Shown here piece after piece: positions 1 through 11,778 of a stretch of 64,000 bases of DNA. Positions within the stretch are counted from its first letter, which is position 1. Each line of letters begins with the position of its first letter. The notes beneath the pieces are model-generated. The model was not told the DNA's origin, made no database searches, and was given only the letters and a program-made list of their open reading frames with translations. The stretch comes from Symsagittifera roscoffensis (taxonomy: Eukaryota > Xenacoelomorpha > Acoela > Convolutidae), in contig NW_026971149.1 of the NCBI RefSeq assembly GCF_963678635.1, forward strand, positions 1,054,001 to 1,118,000, in the 5' to 3' direction. The translations under genes and the position numbers were made by a program.

Positions 1-1013
1 GATGGCGAATCTTTTTACCCGGACTGAGCGTCTGTTTTTTTTGCACGTGGTTCTTGTCTGGAGTTGCATTGGAAGATCTGAACTCATGTGACACACTGAA
101 GTTCGGGTACAAAACTTGCATGTGTACCGGATGAGGATGCAATATGTTGCTTCATGCAGCACTTGAGTCAACACCAGAGCGTCGGGCAACAAATCAAAAT
201 TGATCCTCTTGTGAAGGGTTTTACGAGGAACACTGCTCCTTCCTGGTGGATAGGCTTGGACACGATGAAAAAACTAGAGAATTGTCTAAAGAAGCTGGAC
301 TGCGGAGTATCCAGAAAAAGTCGAAATTGGGCCGAACAGCAGAAAGGAGAGGTGAATAAGTTGGTGTTGAGGAGCCAACTAGGGCGAACGTCGGAGAGAT
401 TGCTGCTGGAGTAATTCGAGAACGAGATGAGGCCACCCTCATCTGCCCAACTCCTGATGGCGAACCCTTTCACCCGGACTGAGCGTCGGTTTTGCTTCAC
501 GTGGTGCTTGACTGGAGTTCCATAGGAAGATCTGAACTCATGTGACAAACTGAAGTTCGGAGACAAAAGCTCGTATGTGTGCCGGATGATGATGCAGTAT
601 GTTGCTTCATGCAGCACTTGAGTCAACACCAGAGCGTCGGACAACAACTCACAAATGATCCCCTTGAGAAGAGACTGACGAGGAACACTACTCGTTCCTT
701 GTGGATAGCCCTGGATACGATGAAAGAGCTAGAGAATTATCTACAGAAGCTGGAACGCGGAGTATCCAGAAAGCGTCGAAAATGAGCCAAGCAGCAGAAA
801 GCAGAGGTGAATCAGTTGGATTTGAGGAGCCAACTAGGGCGAACGTATGAGAAATTGCTGCTGGATTACATCGAGAACGAGATGAGCGCACCCTCATCTG
901 CCCAACTCCTAATGGCAAACATTTTCACCCAGATTGAGCATCAGTTATTGTTCATGTGTTGCTTGGCTGAAGTCGCATTGAAAGATCTGAACTCATGTGA
1001 GTAAATGAAGTAT
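1..1013 (+). repeat. Satellite S array, segment 1 (455-bp monomers)
   Basis: Two and a bit monomers. Monomer starts (the ATGCAGCAC box) lie at 154 and 609, a spacing of 455. Each monomer carries, in order, a CAGAGCGTCGG box, a GAGAAGGGACTCACGAGG-like box, a CTGGATACGATGAAAGA box, a GAGGAGCCAACTAGGGCGAA box, an ACCCTCATCTGCCCAACTCC box, a GAACTCATGTGA box and a GATGATGATGCAGTATG box. The first monomer belongs to a subtype with VLRSQLGRTSERL in the sense frame, also seen in the monomers starting at 3486 and 23361. The second runs directly into block A1. The repeat is plain from many aligned copies; any function is unknown. Confidence 0.93.
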
Positions 1014-1993
1014 GTTTCTCGCATTGTTTGGGAAATTGGCGGCGATCTATTGAGTCGTAGTAGAGGCATTTCTAATAAGTTCTCTTTTTCGTCTAATATT
1101 TTTGAAACTTTGCAATTGTCTAAATCTAAAATCTATTTTGTTCTAAATCTAAGTTAATTAAGGTCTTTTGTGATACTTTTTGTCGCACCAGAGGAGTAGA
1201 GTAATTTCAGAGAAGGTACACCGTCTGCTCGTCACGCTATCTTGTTTTAGACCAGATAGATTCGTGCAACTTCTTAGTCTGATACCAATCTTATTCTTAC
1301 TCTTAAATCTCCTAGTCTCAAAAGATCTGGTGTATACTGGTTTTTGCGAGTTAGTTTCCAGAAGGAGAACAACTGTATTCTAAGTTTAATTCAAATTGCT
1401 CTGTTGCTGAAACTAAATGTTGGAGATGGAATATGGTTAGTTAGTCTAGGATAATTTACAGAAATAGATAATTACATTTAGAACCAATTATAAATTCTAG
1501 TTTAGAACTGGTTCCAATTGGTAACTTTCAGAAAATTAGATTAGCTAAGGCGAGCTATAAAAATGTAAAAATCTGAAATCATTTAGGTAGCCTAAAATGC
1601 TAAGAGTAAGGTATCGAACGCTGATATTGATATAACTTTCAAATTTGGCTTGACTCCAATAGCCGAAAAGTTTCAGCTAACTAAGTCCATTAGAGTTCTG
1701 GAAACTTCTAATTTCCATTACTAGCTCAACTCTAACCATAATTTTTTTCAGAGCAGGTTTTTGAACGACAAAGTTAGAATTAACACAAGTACTTTTCATA
1801 GCATGAGCTGATTCAAAAAAGAAACTCTAACTGCAAGTAATTCTATTGGTTTGTTTGGAAATCTTTAAGGTTTTTTCGGGTTTTTTTTTTATATTTAGAT
1901 TTGCAAAAATATTATTTTGGGCAAAGTATTGAAAAATTAAACTTATGAAAGTTTTCACTTTGTTTCAATTAAATCCATATTTTCCAAACAATA
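1014..1993 (+). repeat. Block A, copy A1 (truncated)
   Basis: A+T-rich block matching the first kilobase of copy A2 (4801-5778) closely and in the same order. Its left edge joins satellite at the same monomer position as in A2, just after the GAACTCATGTGA box. Its right end stops abruptly near 1991 and satellite resumes inside the GCGTCAGTTTTTGTTC box. No target-site duplication is visible, so this looks like recombination or deletion between repeats rather than transposon insertion. The open stretch at 1180-1383 begins at TTG, is shared with A2, and has no recognisable product. Confidence 0.85.
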
Positions 1994-4800
1994 AGCGTCA
2001 GTTTTTGTTCACGTGGTGCTTGGCTGGAGTTGCATTGGAAGATTTGAACTCATGTGACAAAGTGGAATTCGGGGACAAAAGCTTGTATGTGTACCGGATG
2101 ATGATACAGTATGTTGCTTCAAGCAGCATTTGAGTCAACACCAGAGCGTCGGGCAACAAATCACAAAAGATCCTCTTGGGAAGGGATTCACGAGAAACAC
2201 TGCTCGTTCCTGGTGAATTGCCCTGGATACGATGAAAAAACTAGTGAATTGTCTAGAGAAGCTGGACTGCGGAGTATCCAGAAATAGTCGAAAATGGGCC
2301 GAACAGTAGAAAGCAGAGGTAAATAACTTGGAGTTGAGGAGCCAACTAGGGCGAAAAAGGGAGAAATTGCTGCTGGAGTACTCCGAAACAAGAAGAGGCC
2401 ACCCTCATCTGCCCAACCTCTGATGGCGAACATTTTCACCCAGACTGAGCGTCAGTTATTGTTCACGTGGTGCTAGGCTGAAGTCGCATTGAAAAATCTG
2501 AACTCATGTGAGAAAATGAAGTACGGGGACAAAAGCTTGCATGGGTACCAGATAATGATGCATTATGTTGTTTCATGCAGCACTTGAGTCCACACCAGAG
2601 TTTCGGACATTAAATCACAAAAAATTTTCTTGAGAAGAGACTCACGAGGAACACTACTCGTTCCTGGTGGATAGCCCTGGATACGATGAAAGAGCTAGAC
2701 AATTTTCTACAGAAGTTGGAGCGCGGAGGTTCCAGAAAGCGTCGAAAATGGTCCAAGCAGCAGAAAGCAGAGGTGAATAAGTTGGATTTGAGGAGCCAAC
2801 TAGGGCGAACGTGGGAGAAATTGCTGCTGGAGTACTTCCAGAACGAGATGAGCCAACCCTCATCTGCCCAACTCCTGATGGCCAATCTTTTCACCCGGAC
2901 TGAGCGTCAGTTTTTTTTGCACATGGTTCTTGGCTGGAGTTGCATTGGAAAACCTGAACTCATGTGACACACTGAAGTTCGGGTACAAAACTTGCATGTG
3001 TACCGGATGATGATGCAATATGTTGCTTCATGCAGCACTTGAGTCAACACCAGAGCGTCGGGGAACAAATCAAAAATGATCCTCTTGAGAAGGGATTCAC
3101 GAGGATCACTGCTCCTTCCTGGTGGATAGGCTTGGATACGATGAAAAAGCTAGAGAATTGTCTAAAGAAGCTGCACCGCGGAGTATCCAGAAAGCGTCGA
3201 AACTGGGCAAAGCCGCAGAAAGCAGAGGTGAATAAGTTGGAGTTGAGGAGCCAACTAGGGCGAGCGTGGGAGAAATTGGTGCTGGAACACTTCGAGAACG
3301 AGATGAGGCCATACCTCATCTGCCCAACCTCTGATGGCGAACCCTTTCACCCGGACTGAGGATCACTTAATGTTCACGTGGCGCTTGGCTGAAGTTGCAT
3401 TGAAAGATCTGAACTCATGTGACAAAATGAAGTTCGGGGACAAAAGCTTGTACGTGTACCGGATGATGATACAGTATGTTGCTTCATGCAGCATTTGAGT
3501 CAACACCAGAGCGTCGGTCAACAAATCACAAAAGATCCTCTTGGGAAGGGATTCACGAGAAACACTGCTCGTTCCTGGTGAATTGCCCTGGATACGATGA
3601 AAAAACTAGTGAATTGTCTAAAGAAGCTGGACTGCGGAGTATCCAGAAATAGTCGAAATTGGGTCGAACAGCCGAAAGGAGAGGTGAATAAGTTGGTGTT
3701 GAGGAGCCAACTAGGGCGAACGTCGGAGAGAATGCTGCTGGAGTAATTCGAGAACGAGATGAGGCCACCCTCATCTGCCCAACTCCTGATGGCGAACCCC
3801 TTCACCCGGACTGAGCGTCGGTTTTGCTTCACGTGGTGCTTGACTGCAGTTCCATAGGAGATCTGAACTCATGTGACAAACTGAAGTTCGGAGACAAAAG
3901 CTCGTATGTGTGCCGGATGATGATGCAGTATGTTGCTTCATGCAGCACTTGAGTCAACACCAGAGCGTCGGGCAACAACTCACAATTGATTCCCTTTAAA
4001 AGGGACTCACGAGGAACACTACTCGTTCCTGGTGAATAGCCCTGGACACGATGAAAGAACTAGAGAACTGTCTAGAGAAGCTGGATCGCGGAGTATCCTG
4101 AAAGCCTCGAAATTGGGTCACGCAGCAGAAGGCAGAGGTAAATAACTTGGAGTTGAGGAGCCAACTAGGGTGAATGTGGGAGAAATTGCTGCTGGAGTAC
4201 TTCGAGAACGAGATGAGACCATACCTCATCTGCCCAACCTCTGATGGCGAACCCTTTCACCCGGACTGAGCGTCGGTTTTGCTGCACGTATGGCTTGACT
4301 GGAGTTCCATTGGAAGATCTGAACTCATGTGACAAACTGACGTTCGGAGACAAAAGCTCGTATGTGTGCCGGATGATGATGCAGTATGTTGCTTCATCCA
4401 GCACTTGAGTCAACACCAGAGCGTCGGACAACAAATCACAAATGATCCCCTTGAGAAGAGACTCACGAGGAACACTACTCGTTCCTGGTGGATAGCCCTG
4501 GATACGATGAAAGAGCTAGAGAATTATCTACAGAAGCTGGAACGCAGAGCATCCAGAAAGCGTCAAAAATGGGCCAAGCAGCAGAAAGCAGAGGTGAATC
4601 AGTTGGATTTGAGGAGCCAACTAGGGCGAACGTTTGAGAAATTGCTGCTGGAGTACATCGAGAACGAGATGAGCGCACCCTCATCTGCCCAACTCCTGAT
4701 GGCGAACATTTTCACCCAGATTGAGCGTCAATTATTGTTTATGTGGTGCTTGGCTGAAGTCGCATTGAAAGATCTGAACTCATGTGAGAAAACCAAGTAC
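1994..4800 (+). repeat. Satellite S array, segment 2
   Basis: Head-to-tail monomers start at 2121, 2575, 3030, 3486, 3940 and 4396, spaced 454-456 bp. The first piece (1994-2120) is the tail of a monomer entered from block A1. In several monomers the sense frame from ATGCAGCAC stays open for 100 codons or more, for example 3030-3359. The last monomer (4396) leads into A2 exactly as the monomer at 609 leads into A1, so 609-1990 and 4396-5778 are paralogous segments. Confidence 0.93.
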
Positions 4801-4941
4801 GTTTTTCGTATTGTTTGGGAAATTGGCGGCAATCTATTGAGTCGTAGAGGCATTTCTAATAAGTTCTCTATTTCGTCTAATATTTTTGCAATTTTGCAAT
4901 TGTCTAATTCTAAAATCTGTTTTGTTCTAAATCTAAGTTAA
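4366..4941 (+). pseudogene. Satellite reading frame running on into block A2 (191 codons)
   Basis: Longest uninterrupted sense frame in the window. Residues 1-12 are the tail of the previous monomer, residues 13 to about 145 span one whole satellite monomer, and the rest is block A2 sequence beginning near VFRIVWEIGG. The monomer part is rich in Lys, Arg, Glu and Leu (KELENYLQKLE, RKRQKWAKQQKAEVNQLDL, EKLLLEYIENEM) and would form helices or a coiled coil. There is no in-frame ATG at the left end: the frame begins at a GTG, and the usual monomer ATG reads ATC here. The first ATG is at MKELEN. The same satellite-to-A fusion frame recurs at 11572-11919 and 18419-18766. I recognise no family. Because the same join recurs at each A copy it is likely an amplified fossil junction, but a transcribed fusion cannot be excluded. 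Confidence 0.45.
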
Positions 4942-7690
4942 TTAAGGTCTTTTGTGATACTTTTTGTCGCACCAGAGGAGTAGAGTAATTTCAGAGAAGG
5001 TACACCGTCTGCTCGTCACGCTATCTTGTTTTAGACCAGATAGATTCGTGCAACTTCTTAGTCTGATACCAATCTTATTCTTACTCTTAAATCTCCTAGT
5101 CTCAAAAGATCTGGTGTATACTGGTTTTTGCGAGTTAGTTTCCAGAAGGAGAACAACTGTAATCTAAGTTTAATTCAAATTGCTCTGTTGCTGAAACTAA
5201 ATGTTGGAGGTGGAATATGATTAGTTAACCTAGGAATAGTTTACAGAAATAGATAATTATATTTAGAACCAAATATAAATTCTAGTTTAGAACTGGTTCC
5301 AATTGGTAACTTTCAGAAAATTAGATTAGCTAAGGCGAGCTATAAAAATGTAAAAATCTGAAATCATTTAGGTAGCCTAAAATGCTAAGAGTATGGTATC
5401 GAACGCTGATATTGATATAACTTTCAAACTGTGGCTTGACTCCAATAGCCGAAAAGTTTCAGCTAACTAAGTCCATTAGAGTTCTGGAAATTTCTAATTT
5501 CCATTATTAGCTCAACTCTAACCATAATTTTTTTCAGAACAGGTTTTTGAACAACAAAGTTAAAATTAACACGGGTAGTTTTCATAGCATGAGCTGATTC
5601 AAAATAGTAACTCTAACTGCAAGTAATTCTATTGGTTTGTTTGGAAGTCTTTAAGGCTTTTTCGAGTTTATTTTCATTTTAAGATTTGCAAAAAAATTAT
5701 TTCGGGCAAAGTATTGAAAAATGAAACTTATGAAAGTTTTCACTTTGTTTCAATTAAATCCATCTTTTCCAAACAATTTTTCAGAGCAAGCTTACAACCC
5801 TGTTAGGAAAAACTCAATTGAAAATATTTTGAATTAATTGAAATTACAACAAAACTGCTCGGAAAGGAATTTTGTTGAGAATTCAACAAAGAATTTAGCT
5901 ATTTTTGAAACGATCGATTGAATTCACAATTTGCGTATTTTTCTCAAAGAGAACAACGTCTACCGCACTTTTTACAATTAACCGCAAAATATCTAAATTG
6001 AACGTTAATTCTCTTTTTTGAGTGATTTTTGTTGGAGAAAAGTTAATGCAAAAAAACATATGATGACATTCGGATCATCTGGGGTAAAGTTTGTTAGAAA
6101 CATCGAATGAATTCATTTTTAATTTTGTTATTTATTGTCTTCGGTTTGGTTTTTTATTTTTTATAGTTAATAACAGCTGTTATGGAAAAAGAACAACTTA
6201 AACTAAATCAAATTGACAGTTAAACTAAGAATGCAAATAATATTAAAGAGTTTTACTTGTGAATTGGTTGTCATCCAAAATAACCGAAAAAAAATTTTTC
6301 GCTTTCAATTAAAACTTTTCTTTCTATATTTAATTTCCAAAGAAGGATTAGAAACAAAAATTTCAACTTAATTTTGGAACCTCAACACTCTCAACAATCA
6401 TCTTGTGAATTTTCATCTCTTGCTCTTCGATAGAGTCTGTTGAAACTGGACATTAATTTGATATAATTCCATCGTTACTATCTAAATATGACCTAACGTT
6501 ACTACCAGCGTCTTTGATGCGTATGAATACCAAGAACTTTGTACAGCTTAATAGAAAACCGAAAAAACTTAACAAAACGGTTTCTCCATGTGTTTTATTT
6601 GTTGCAATCAATGTAATTCTTTATTCGAACACTAATTTGCGCAGCATAAAGCTTTCCTTTGGAAAAATTTTCTCAGGGTTCTTTTTGACGGCATACCTAT
6701 TAGTTTTAAAATCTCTTTTGTCCTGTAAATTCGCAATATAATAATGACTCATTGTTAACATGGTTTTCTACTCTGAATCAGAAATTCAATTTTCCTTATC
6801 TGCAGTATATTAGTGCATTGTGCAATCATGTTGCTTAAACATCTCATTTTAGTGCATTTGAAATTTTTGGAACTAGATATTATCCAATTTTCTATAAAAA
6901 GTCAGCAAAATATGGTTTTAGTGAGCTCATGGTAGGAACCTTCCATTAACAATGCATTTGGGTTTAGATTGTTTTTTTCTTGCTTACATCAATTATTTGG
7001 CTCAAAAGAAATTTAAAATCTTTAAGGTATTGTAATTCTCAAAATAGTTTGAAGTCTTACTTATGATGGTTAGCCCAATTATGGTCTCAATGCTCCATAA
7101 TTTTTGCTTTTGTTTGTAGATTTAACTAGTTGATTATGTCTCAAATTAAGGCCTTATGGTTTTGCAACAGAAAACCATCAGGAGGTTTCTAAAATTTTCA
7201 AGCAAAATTGAACTGTCTGATGATTTGTTTAAATTTTAGCCTTTGTTTTCAGTTTAAGCTTGTTAAAAAATCTTTGTACTTTGCTTGAGTTTCGAAGCAA
7301 ATGATATAACTTTTGACTCAAAAACTAAATTGCGCTCATAAAGCTTAATATTTAGTACGGAATAAATCTGCGTTTTTAAGGACGCCTTTCAATTTTTACC
7401 TATTTGCTTTTGATTTTTTTGTTTCTTCACATCAATACTTGAGAAGTACAACAAAAGTTCTGTTTTTGTTTTTTTTCTTGCGTCAAAATATCTGCCATGT
7501 TCAACAGTAAGTTTAAGTTCGTTGTTCAGTTTGGAAAAAAAATGTTTTTGCAAATTACTTCTTAGTGATAGTTATTCTGACACCTAAAAAATCAACATGA
7601 TTGGTTTTTACTCGTATTTTAAAGGAATGAGAGATTATTTGATATAATTTTAGCTACCGCAAAGTATTTTAGTTATAGACTTACTGGTGA

Positions 7691-7927
7691 AAAAAAACAG
7701 TTGTCACCGAAAATAACCCAACAATTTTTTACAAGGGTTTTTACACAAGGCTGGGACACTTGTTTGTGAGGTACTCTGCTGCTGCATATTTCCACTCGAG
7801 CGAGATTAAGATAAACACTTGGTCGACCGAGGCTAAAAAGATAAGGGTTTCAATGCCGCCGAGTTGGGATGTACGAGTAGAAAGCAAAGTGCTTGAGAGG
7901 GCTGGGTTCGAGAAAAAGTTCCAATAA
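7691..7927 (+). pseudogene. Terminal-exon-like open stretch in A2
   Basis: Open for 78 codons and ending in TAA. The C-terminal part includes HLFVRYSAAAYFHSSEIKI and VSMPPSWDVRVESKVLERAG and ends FEKKFQ. The 60 codons from 7748 to the stop are kept with only a few changes at 14594-14773 and 21441-21620, while the A+T-rich DNA upstream differs more, which suggests past coding constraint. An AG lies immediately before GCTGGGACAC (AAG|G here, TAG|G in A3 and A4), after T-rich DNA, so a 3' splice site is plausible. I do not recognise the protein. It could be the last exon of the gene whose first exon resembles the frame at 63899. Confidence 0.4.
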
Positions 7928-8208
7928 ATGATGACGGCTAAATAATAGTGGATGAAGGACACCGGGGATTGATGGCGAAGTCAGGATGCAGCACGAGGAA
8001 TTATATGGCGCCCTGTGGACAGGAAGAGGTGGAGCTACAACATGAGGGCTGTAGCCTCGATGCGATTTGCGCTGTTTCTGTGCCCCTCATGGAGTATATT
8101 CAGCCGAACCCAGTCGATATCATCTCTGTCGATTGGCACTCCTAGAGGGGAAATTCCCCAGTGGGGAACAGATTTGAGGAAGCTTAGAAAAAAGAACATG
8201 CAACCGAA

Positions 8209-8508
8209 GTGATCGAAGGGGAGATAAAGGAAGACGCTCTCAGTGACCCGGAGGAGGACATACACACGGGGGCGACCCCGGCTGAAGAAGCAGTGCTCCA
8301 GGACTTGAGTGGTGAAGAGTGGGCAGATACAGCGACGCCACCGCTGGACTCTCCCCGAAAGAATCTACAGTTACAGCTTGGGAGTCAACCAATGGACATG
8401 AGCATGGTGTTCTTGAGCAATGATAGCGAGGAGGAAAAAACCATTGAGAAAAACCAAACTATTTTCTTGAATACTCTGGATCAAATGGGATGGCAAAATT
8501 CTGGCTGA
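8209..8508 (+). pseudogene. Acidic open stretch in A2 (99 codons)
   Basis: Strongly acidic and polar (KEDALSDPEEDIHTGATPAE, LSGEEWADTATPPLDSPR, SNDSEEEKTIEKN), resembling a disordered segment. It starts at GTG with no ATG, so it is a fragment, not a complete gene. Copies occur at 15006-15353 (A3) and, diverging after TGATPAEEAV, at 21812-21994 (A4). Family unknown. Confidence 0.35.
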
Positions 8509-8776
8509 ATTTCAATCAGAATGTGAAGCGGAACATGGATGTTGAAGAGTTCAAGGAGGAACTATGGGACATAGTGGTGGCATTTGGAGATCCTATAGAA
8601 ATTGGACTGGAGGTGAGGAGGGAGAGAATGTGCTAAGCAAGATGGTCCATATCGGAGAAGAGAGGCCAAACAGCGAGCCCAAACTCTGTAAACACAGCTT
8701 TACTCTGAGAAAGAAATTTAAGACCAAAATGAGTGATAGATATAAACATATTATCATAGCTAAAAATATTATTTTA

Positions 8777-11700
8777 CCGCAGAGTATCCAGAAAGCGTCG
8801 AAATTGAGTTACGCAGCAGAAAGCAGAGGTGAATAACTTGGAGTTGAGGATCCAACGAGGGGCGAATGTGGGAGAAATTGCTGCTGGAGTTTTTCGAAAC
8901 GAGATGAGGCCACCCTCATCTTACCAAGCTGTGATGGCGAACCTTTTCAGCCGGAACCAGGGTCAGTTAATATTCGCGTGGTGCTTGGCTGGAATTGCAT
9001 TGGAATATCTGAACTCATGTGACAAACTGAAAATTGGGGACAAAAGCTCGTATGTGTGCCGGATGATGATGCAGTATGTTGCTTCATTCATCATTTGAGT
9101 CAACACCAGAGCGTCGGGCAACAACTCACAATTGATCCCCTTTAGAAGGGACCCACAAAGAACACTTCTCGTTCCTGGTGAATAGCCCCGGATACGATGA
9201 AAGAACTAGAAAATTGTCTAGAGAAGCTGGATCGCGGAGTATCCTGAAAGATTCGAAACTCGAAATTGGGTCACGCAGCAGAAAGCAGATGTAAATAACT
9301 TGGAGTTAGGGAGCCAAATAGAGTGAATCTGGTAGAAATTGCTGCTGGAGCACTTCGAGAACGAGATGAGGCCATGCCTCATCTGCCCAACCTCTGATGG
9401 CGAACCCTTTCAGCCGGACTTAGGGTCATTTAATGTTCACGTGGTGCTTGGCTGAAGCTGCATTGAAAGATCTGAACTCATGTGACAAACTGAAGTTCGG
9501 GGACAAAAGCTTGTATGTGTACCGGTTGATGATACAGTATGTTGCTTTAAGCAGCATTTGAGTCAACGCCAGAGCGTCGGCAACAAATCACAAATAATTC
9601 CCTGATAAGGGACTCACGAGGAACACTACTTGTTCCTCGTGGATAGCCCTGGATACGATGAAAGAGCTAGAGAATTGTCTAAAGGAGCTGAACCGCTGAG
9701 TATCCAGAAAGCGTCGAAATTGGGTCACGCAGCTGAAAGCAGAGGTAGATAAGTTGGAGTTGAGGAGCCAACTAGGGTGAATGTGGGAGAAATTGCTGCT
9801 GGAGTACTTCGAAACGAGATGAGGCCACCATCATCTGCCCAACCTCTGATGGCGAACCCTTTCACACGGACTGAGGGTCAGTTATTGTTCACGTGGTTGG
9901 TGCTTGCCTGAAGTTGCATTGAAAGATCTGAACTCTTGTGACAAAACGTAAAACTGGGACAAAAGCCAGCATGTGTACCAGATGATGATGCAGTATGTTG
10001 CTTCATGCAGCACTTGAGTCAACACCAGAGCGTCGGGAAACAACTCACAATCGATCCCCTTTAGAACGGACTCACAAAGAACACTACTCGTTCCTGGTGA
10101 ATAGCCCTGGATACGATGGAAGAGCTGGAGAATTGTCTAGAGAAGCTGGATCGCGGAGTATCCTGAAAGCTTCGAAACTCGAAATTGGGTCACGCAGCAG
10201 AAAGCAGAGGTAAATAACTTGGAGTTAGGGAGCCAACTAGACTGAATCTGGGAGAAATTGCTGCTGGAGCACTTCGAGAACGAGATGAGGCCATACCTTA
10301 TCTGCCCAACCTCTGATGGCGAACCTTTTCATCCGGACTGAGGGTCAGTTATTGTTCACGTGGTGCTTGGTTGAAGCTGCATTGAAAGATCTGAACTCAT
10401 GTGACAAAATGAAGTTCGGGGACGAAAGCTTGTATGTGTACCGGATGAGGATGCAGTATGTTGCTTCAAGCAGCATTTGAGTCAACACCAGATCGTCGGC
10501 AACAAATCACAAATGATCCCCTGAGAAGGGACTCACGAGGAACACTACTTGTTCCTGGTGGATAGCCCTGGATACGATGAAAGGGCTAGAGAATTGTCTA
10601 AAGGAGCTGAACCGCTGAGTATCCAGAAAGCGTCAAAATTGGGTCACGCAGCTGAAAGCAGAGGTAGACAAGTTGGAGCTGAGGAGCCAACTAGGGTGAA
10701 TGTGGGAGAAACTGCGGCTGGAGTACTTCGAAACGAGATGAGGCCACCATCATCTGCCCAACCTCTGATGGCGAACCCTTTCACACGGACTGAGGGTCAG
10801 TTATTGTTCACGTGGTTGGTGCTTGCCTGAAGTTGCATTGGAAGATCTGAACTCTTGTGACAAAACGTAATACTGGGACAAAAGCCAGCATGTGTACCAG
10901 ATGATGATGCAGTATGTTGCTTCAAGCAGCATTTGAGTCATCACCAGATCGTCGGCAACAAATCACAAATGATCCCCTGAGAAGGGACTCACAAAGAACA
11001 CTACTCGTTCCTGGTGAATAGCCCTGGATACGAAGAAAGAACTAGAGGTTTGTCTAAAGCAGCTGGACTGCGGAGTATCCAGAAATAGTCGAAATTGGGC
11101 CGAACAGCAGAGAGCAGAGGTAAAAAACTTGGAGTTGAGGAGCCAACTAGGGCGAATGTGGGAGAAATTGCTACTGGAGTACGCCGAAACAAGAAGAAGC
11201 CACCCTCATCTGCCCAAACTCTGATGGCGAACATTTTCACCCAGACTGAGCTTCATTTATTGTTCACGTGGTGGTTGGCTGAAGTCGCATTGAAAGATCT
11301 GAACTCATGTGAGAAAATGAAGTACGGGGACAAAAGCATGCATGTGTACCAGATAATGATGCAGTATGTTGTTTCATGCAGCACTTGAGTCAACAACAGA
11401 ACGTCGGACAACAAATCACAGATGATCCCCTTGAGAAGAGACTCACGAGGAACACTACTCGTTCCTGGTGGATAGCCCTGGATACGATGAAAGAGCTAGA
11501 GAATTGTCTACAGAAGCTGCACCGGTGATTAAACAAAGCGTCGATGTTGGACCACGCAGCAGAAAGCAGAAGTGAATAGGTTGAAGTTGAGGAGCCAACT
11601 AGGGCGAACGTTGGAGAAATTGCTGCTGGAGTACTTCGAGAACGAGATGAGCGCACCCTCATCTGCCCAACTCCTGATGGCGAACATTTTCACCCAGATT

Positions 11701-11778
11701 GAGCGTCAATTATTGTTTATGTGGTGCTTGGCTGAAGTCGCATTGAAAGATCTGAACTCATGTGAGAAAACCAAGTAC
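8777..11778 (+). repeat. Satellite S array, segment 3
   Basis: Monomers start at 9086, 9549, 10005, 10468, 10924 and 11376. Two spacings are 463 rather than 455, because the monomers at 9086 and 10005 carry a small insertion near CGAAACTCGAAATTGGG. The segment is the left member of the 6845-bp tandem duplication and matches 15621-18625 with few differences. Many monomers contain stops in the sense frame. No independent gene is seen. Confidence 0.92.

Larger units (their letters stand above)
4801..8776 (+). repeat. Block A, copy A2
   Basis: Roughly 4-kb block. Positions 4801 to about 7690 are A+T-rich, with many T-runs and stops in all frames, and look like intron or intergenic DNA in which I see no gene. 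Positions 7691-8776 are visibly richer in G+C and hold gene-like open stretches. Satellite resumes at 8777 at CCGCAGAGTATCC, a different monomer position from the one interrupted on the left, so this is not a simple insertion into a monomer. A2 is the most diverged copy on its left side but is almost identical to A3 from about 8290 rightwards. Its right end lacks the extra 0.4 kb found in A4. Confidence 0.85.

Noticed and set aside
168-647. Long minus-strand open frames across the satellite (for example 159 codons here, 138 codons at 48931-49347 and 59206-59622)
   Set aside because: They recur antisense in most monomers and change frame at every monomer boundary. They are best explained as shadows of the sense codon pattern plus scarcity of reverse-strand stops.
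4964-5167. Hydrophobic 67-codon frame in A1 and A2 (SCFRPDRFVQLLSLIPILFL)
   Set aside because: It starts at TTG, lies in A+T-rich DNA, and is not kept in the same form in A3 and A4. Probably chance.
6514-6741. 75-codon frame in the A+T-rich part of A2
   Set aside because: The corresponding DNA in A3 and A4 (near 13375 and 20220) has a stop early on, so there is no sign of conservation.
4801-8776. Block A as a transposon insertion
   Set aside because: The satellite position left of the block does not match the position where satellite resumes, there is no target-site duplication, and no terminal repeats are seen.
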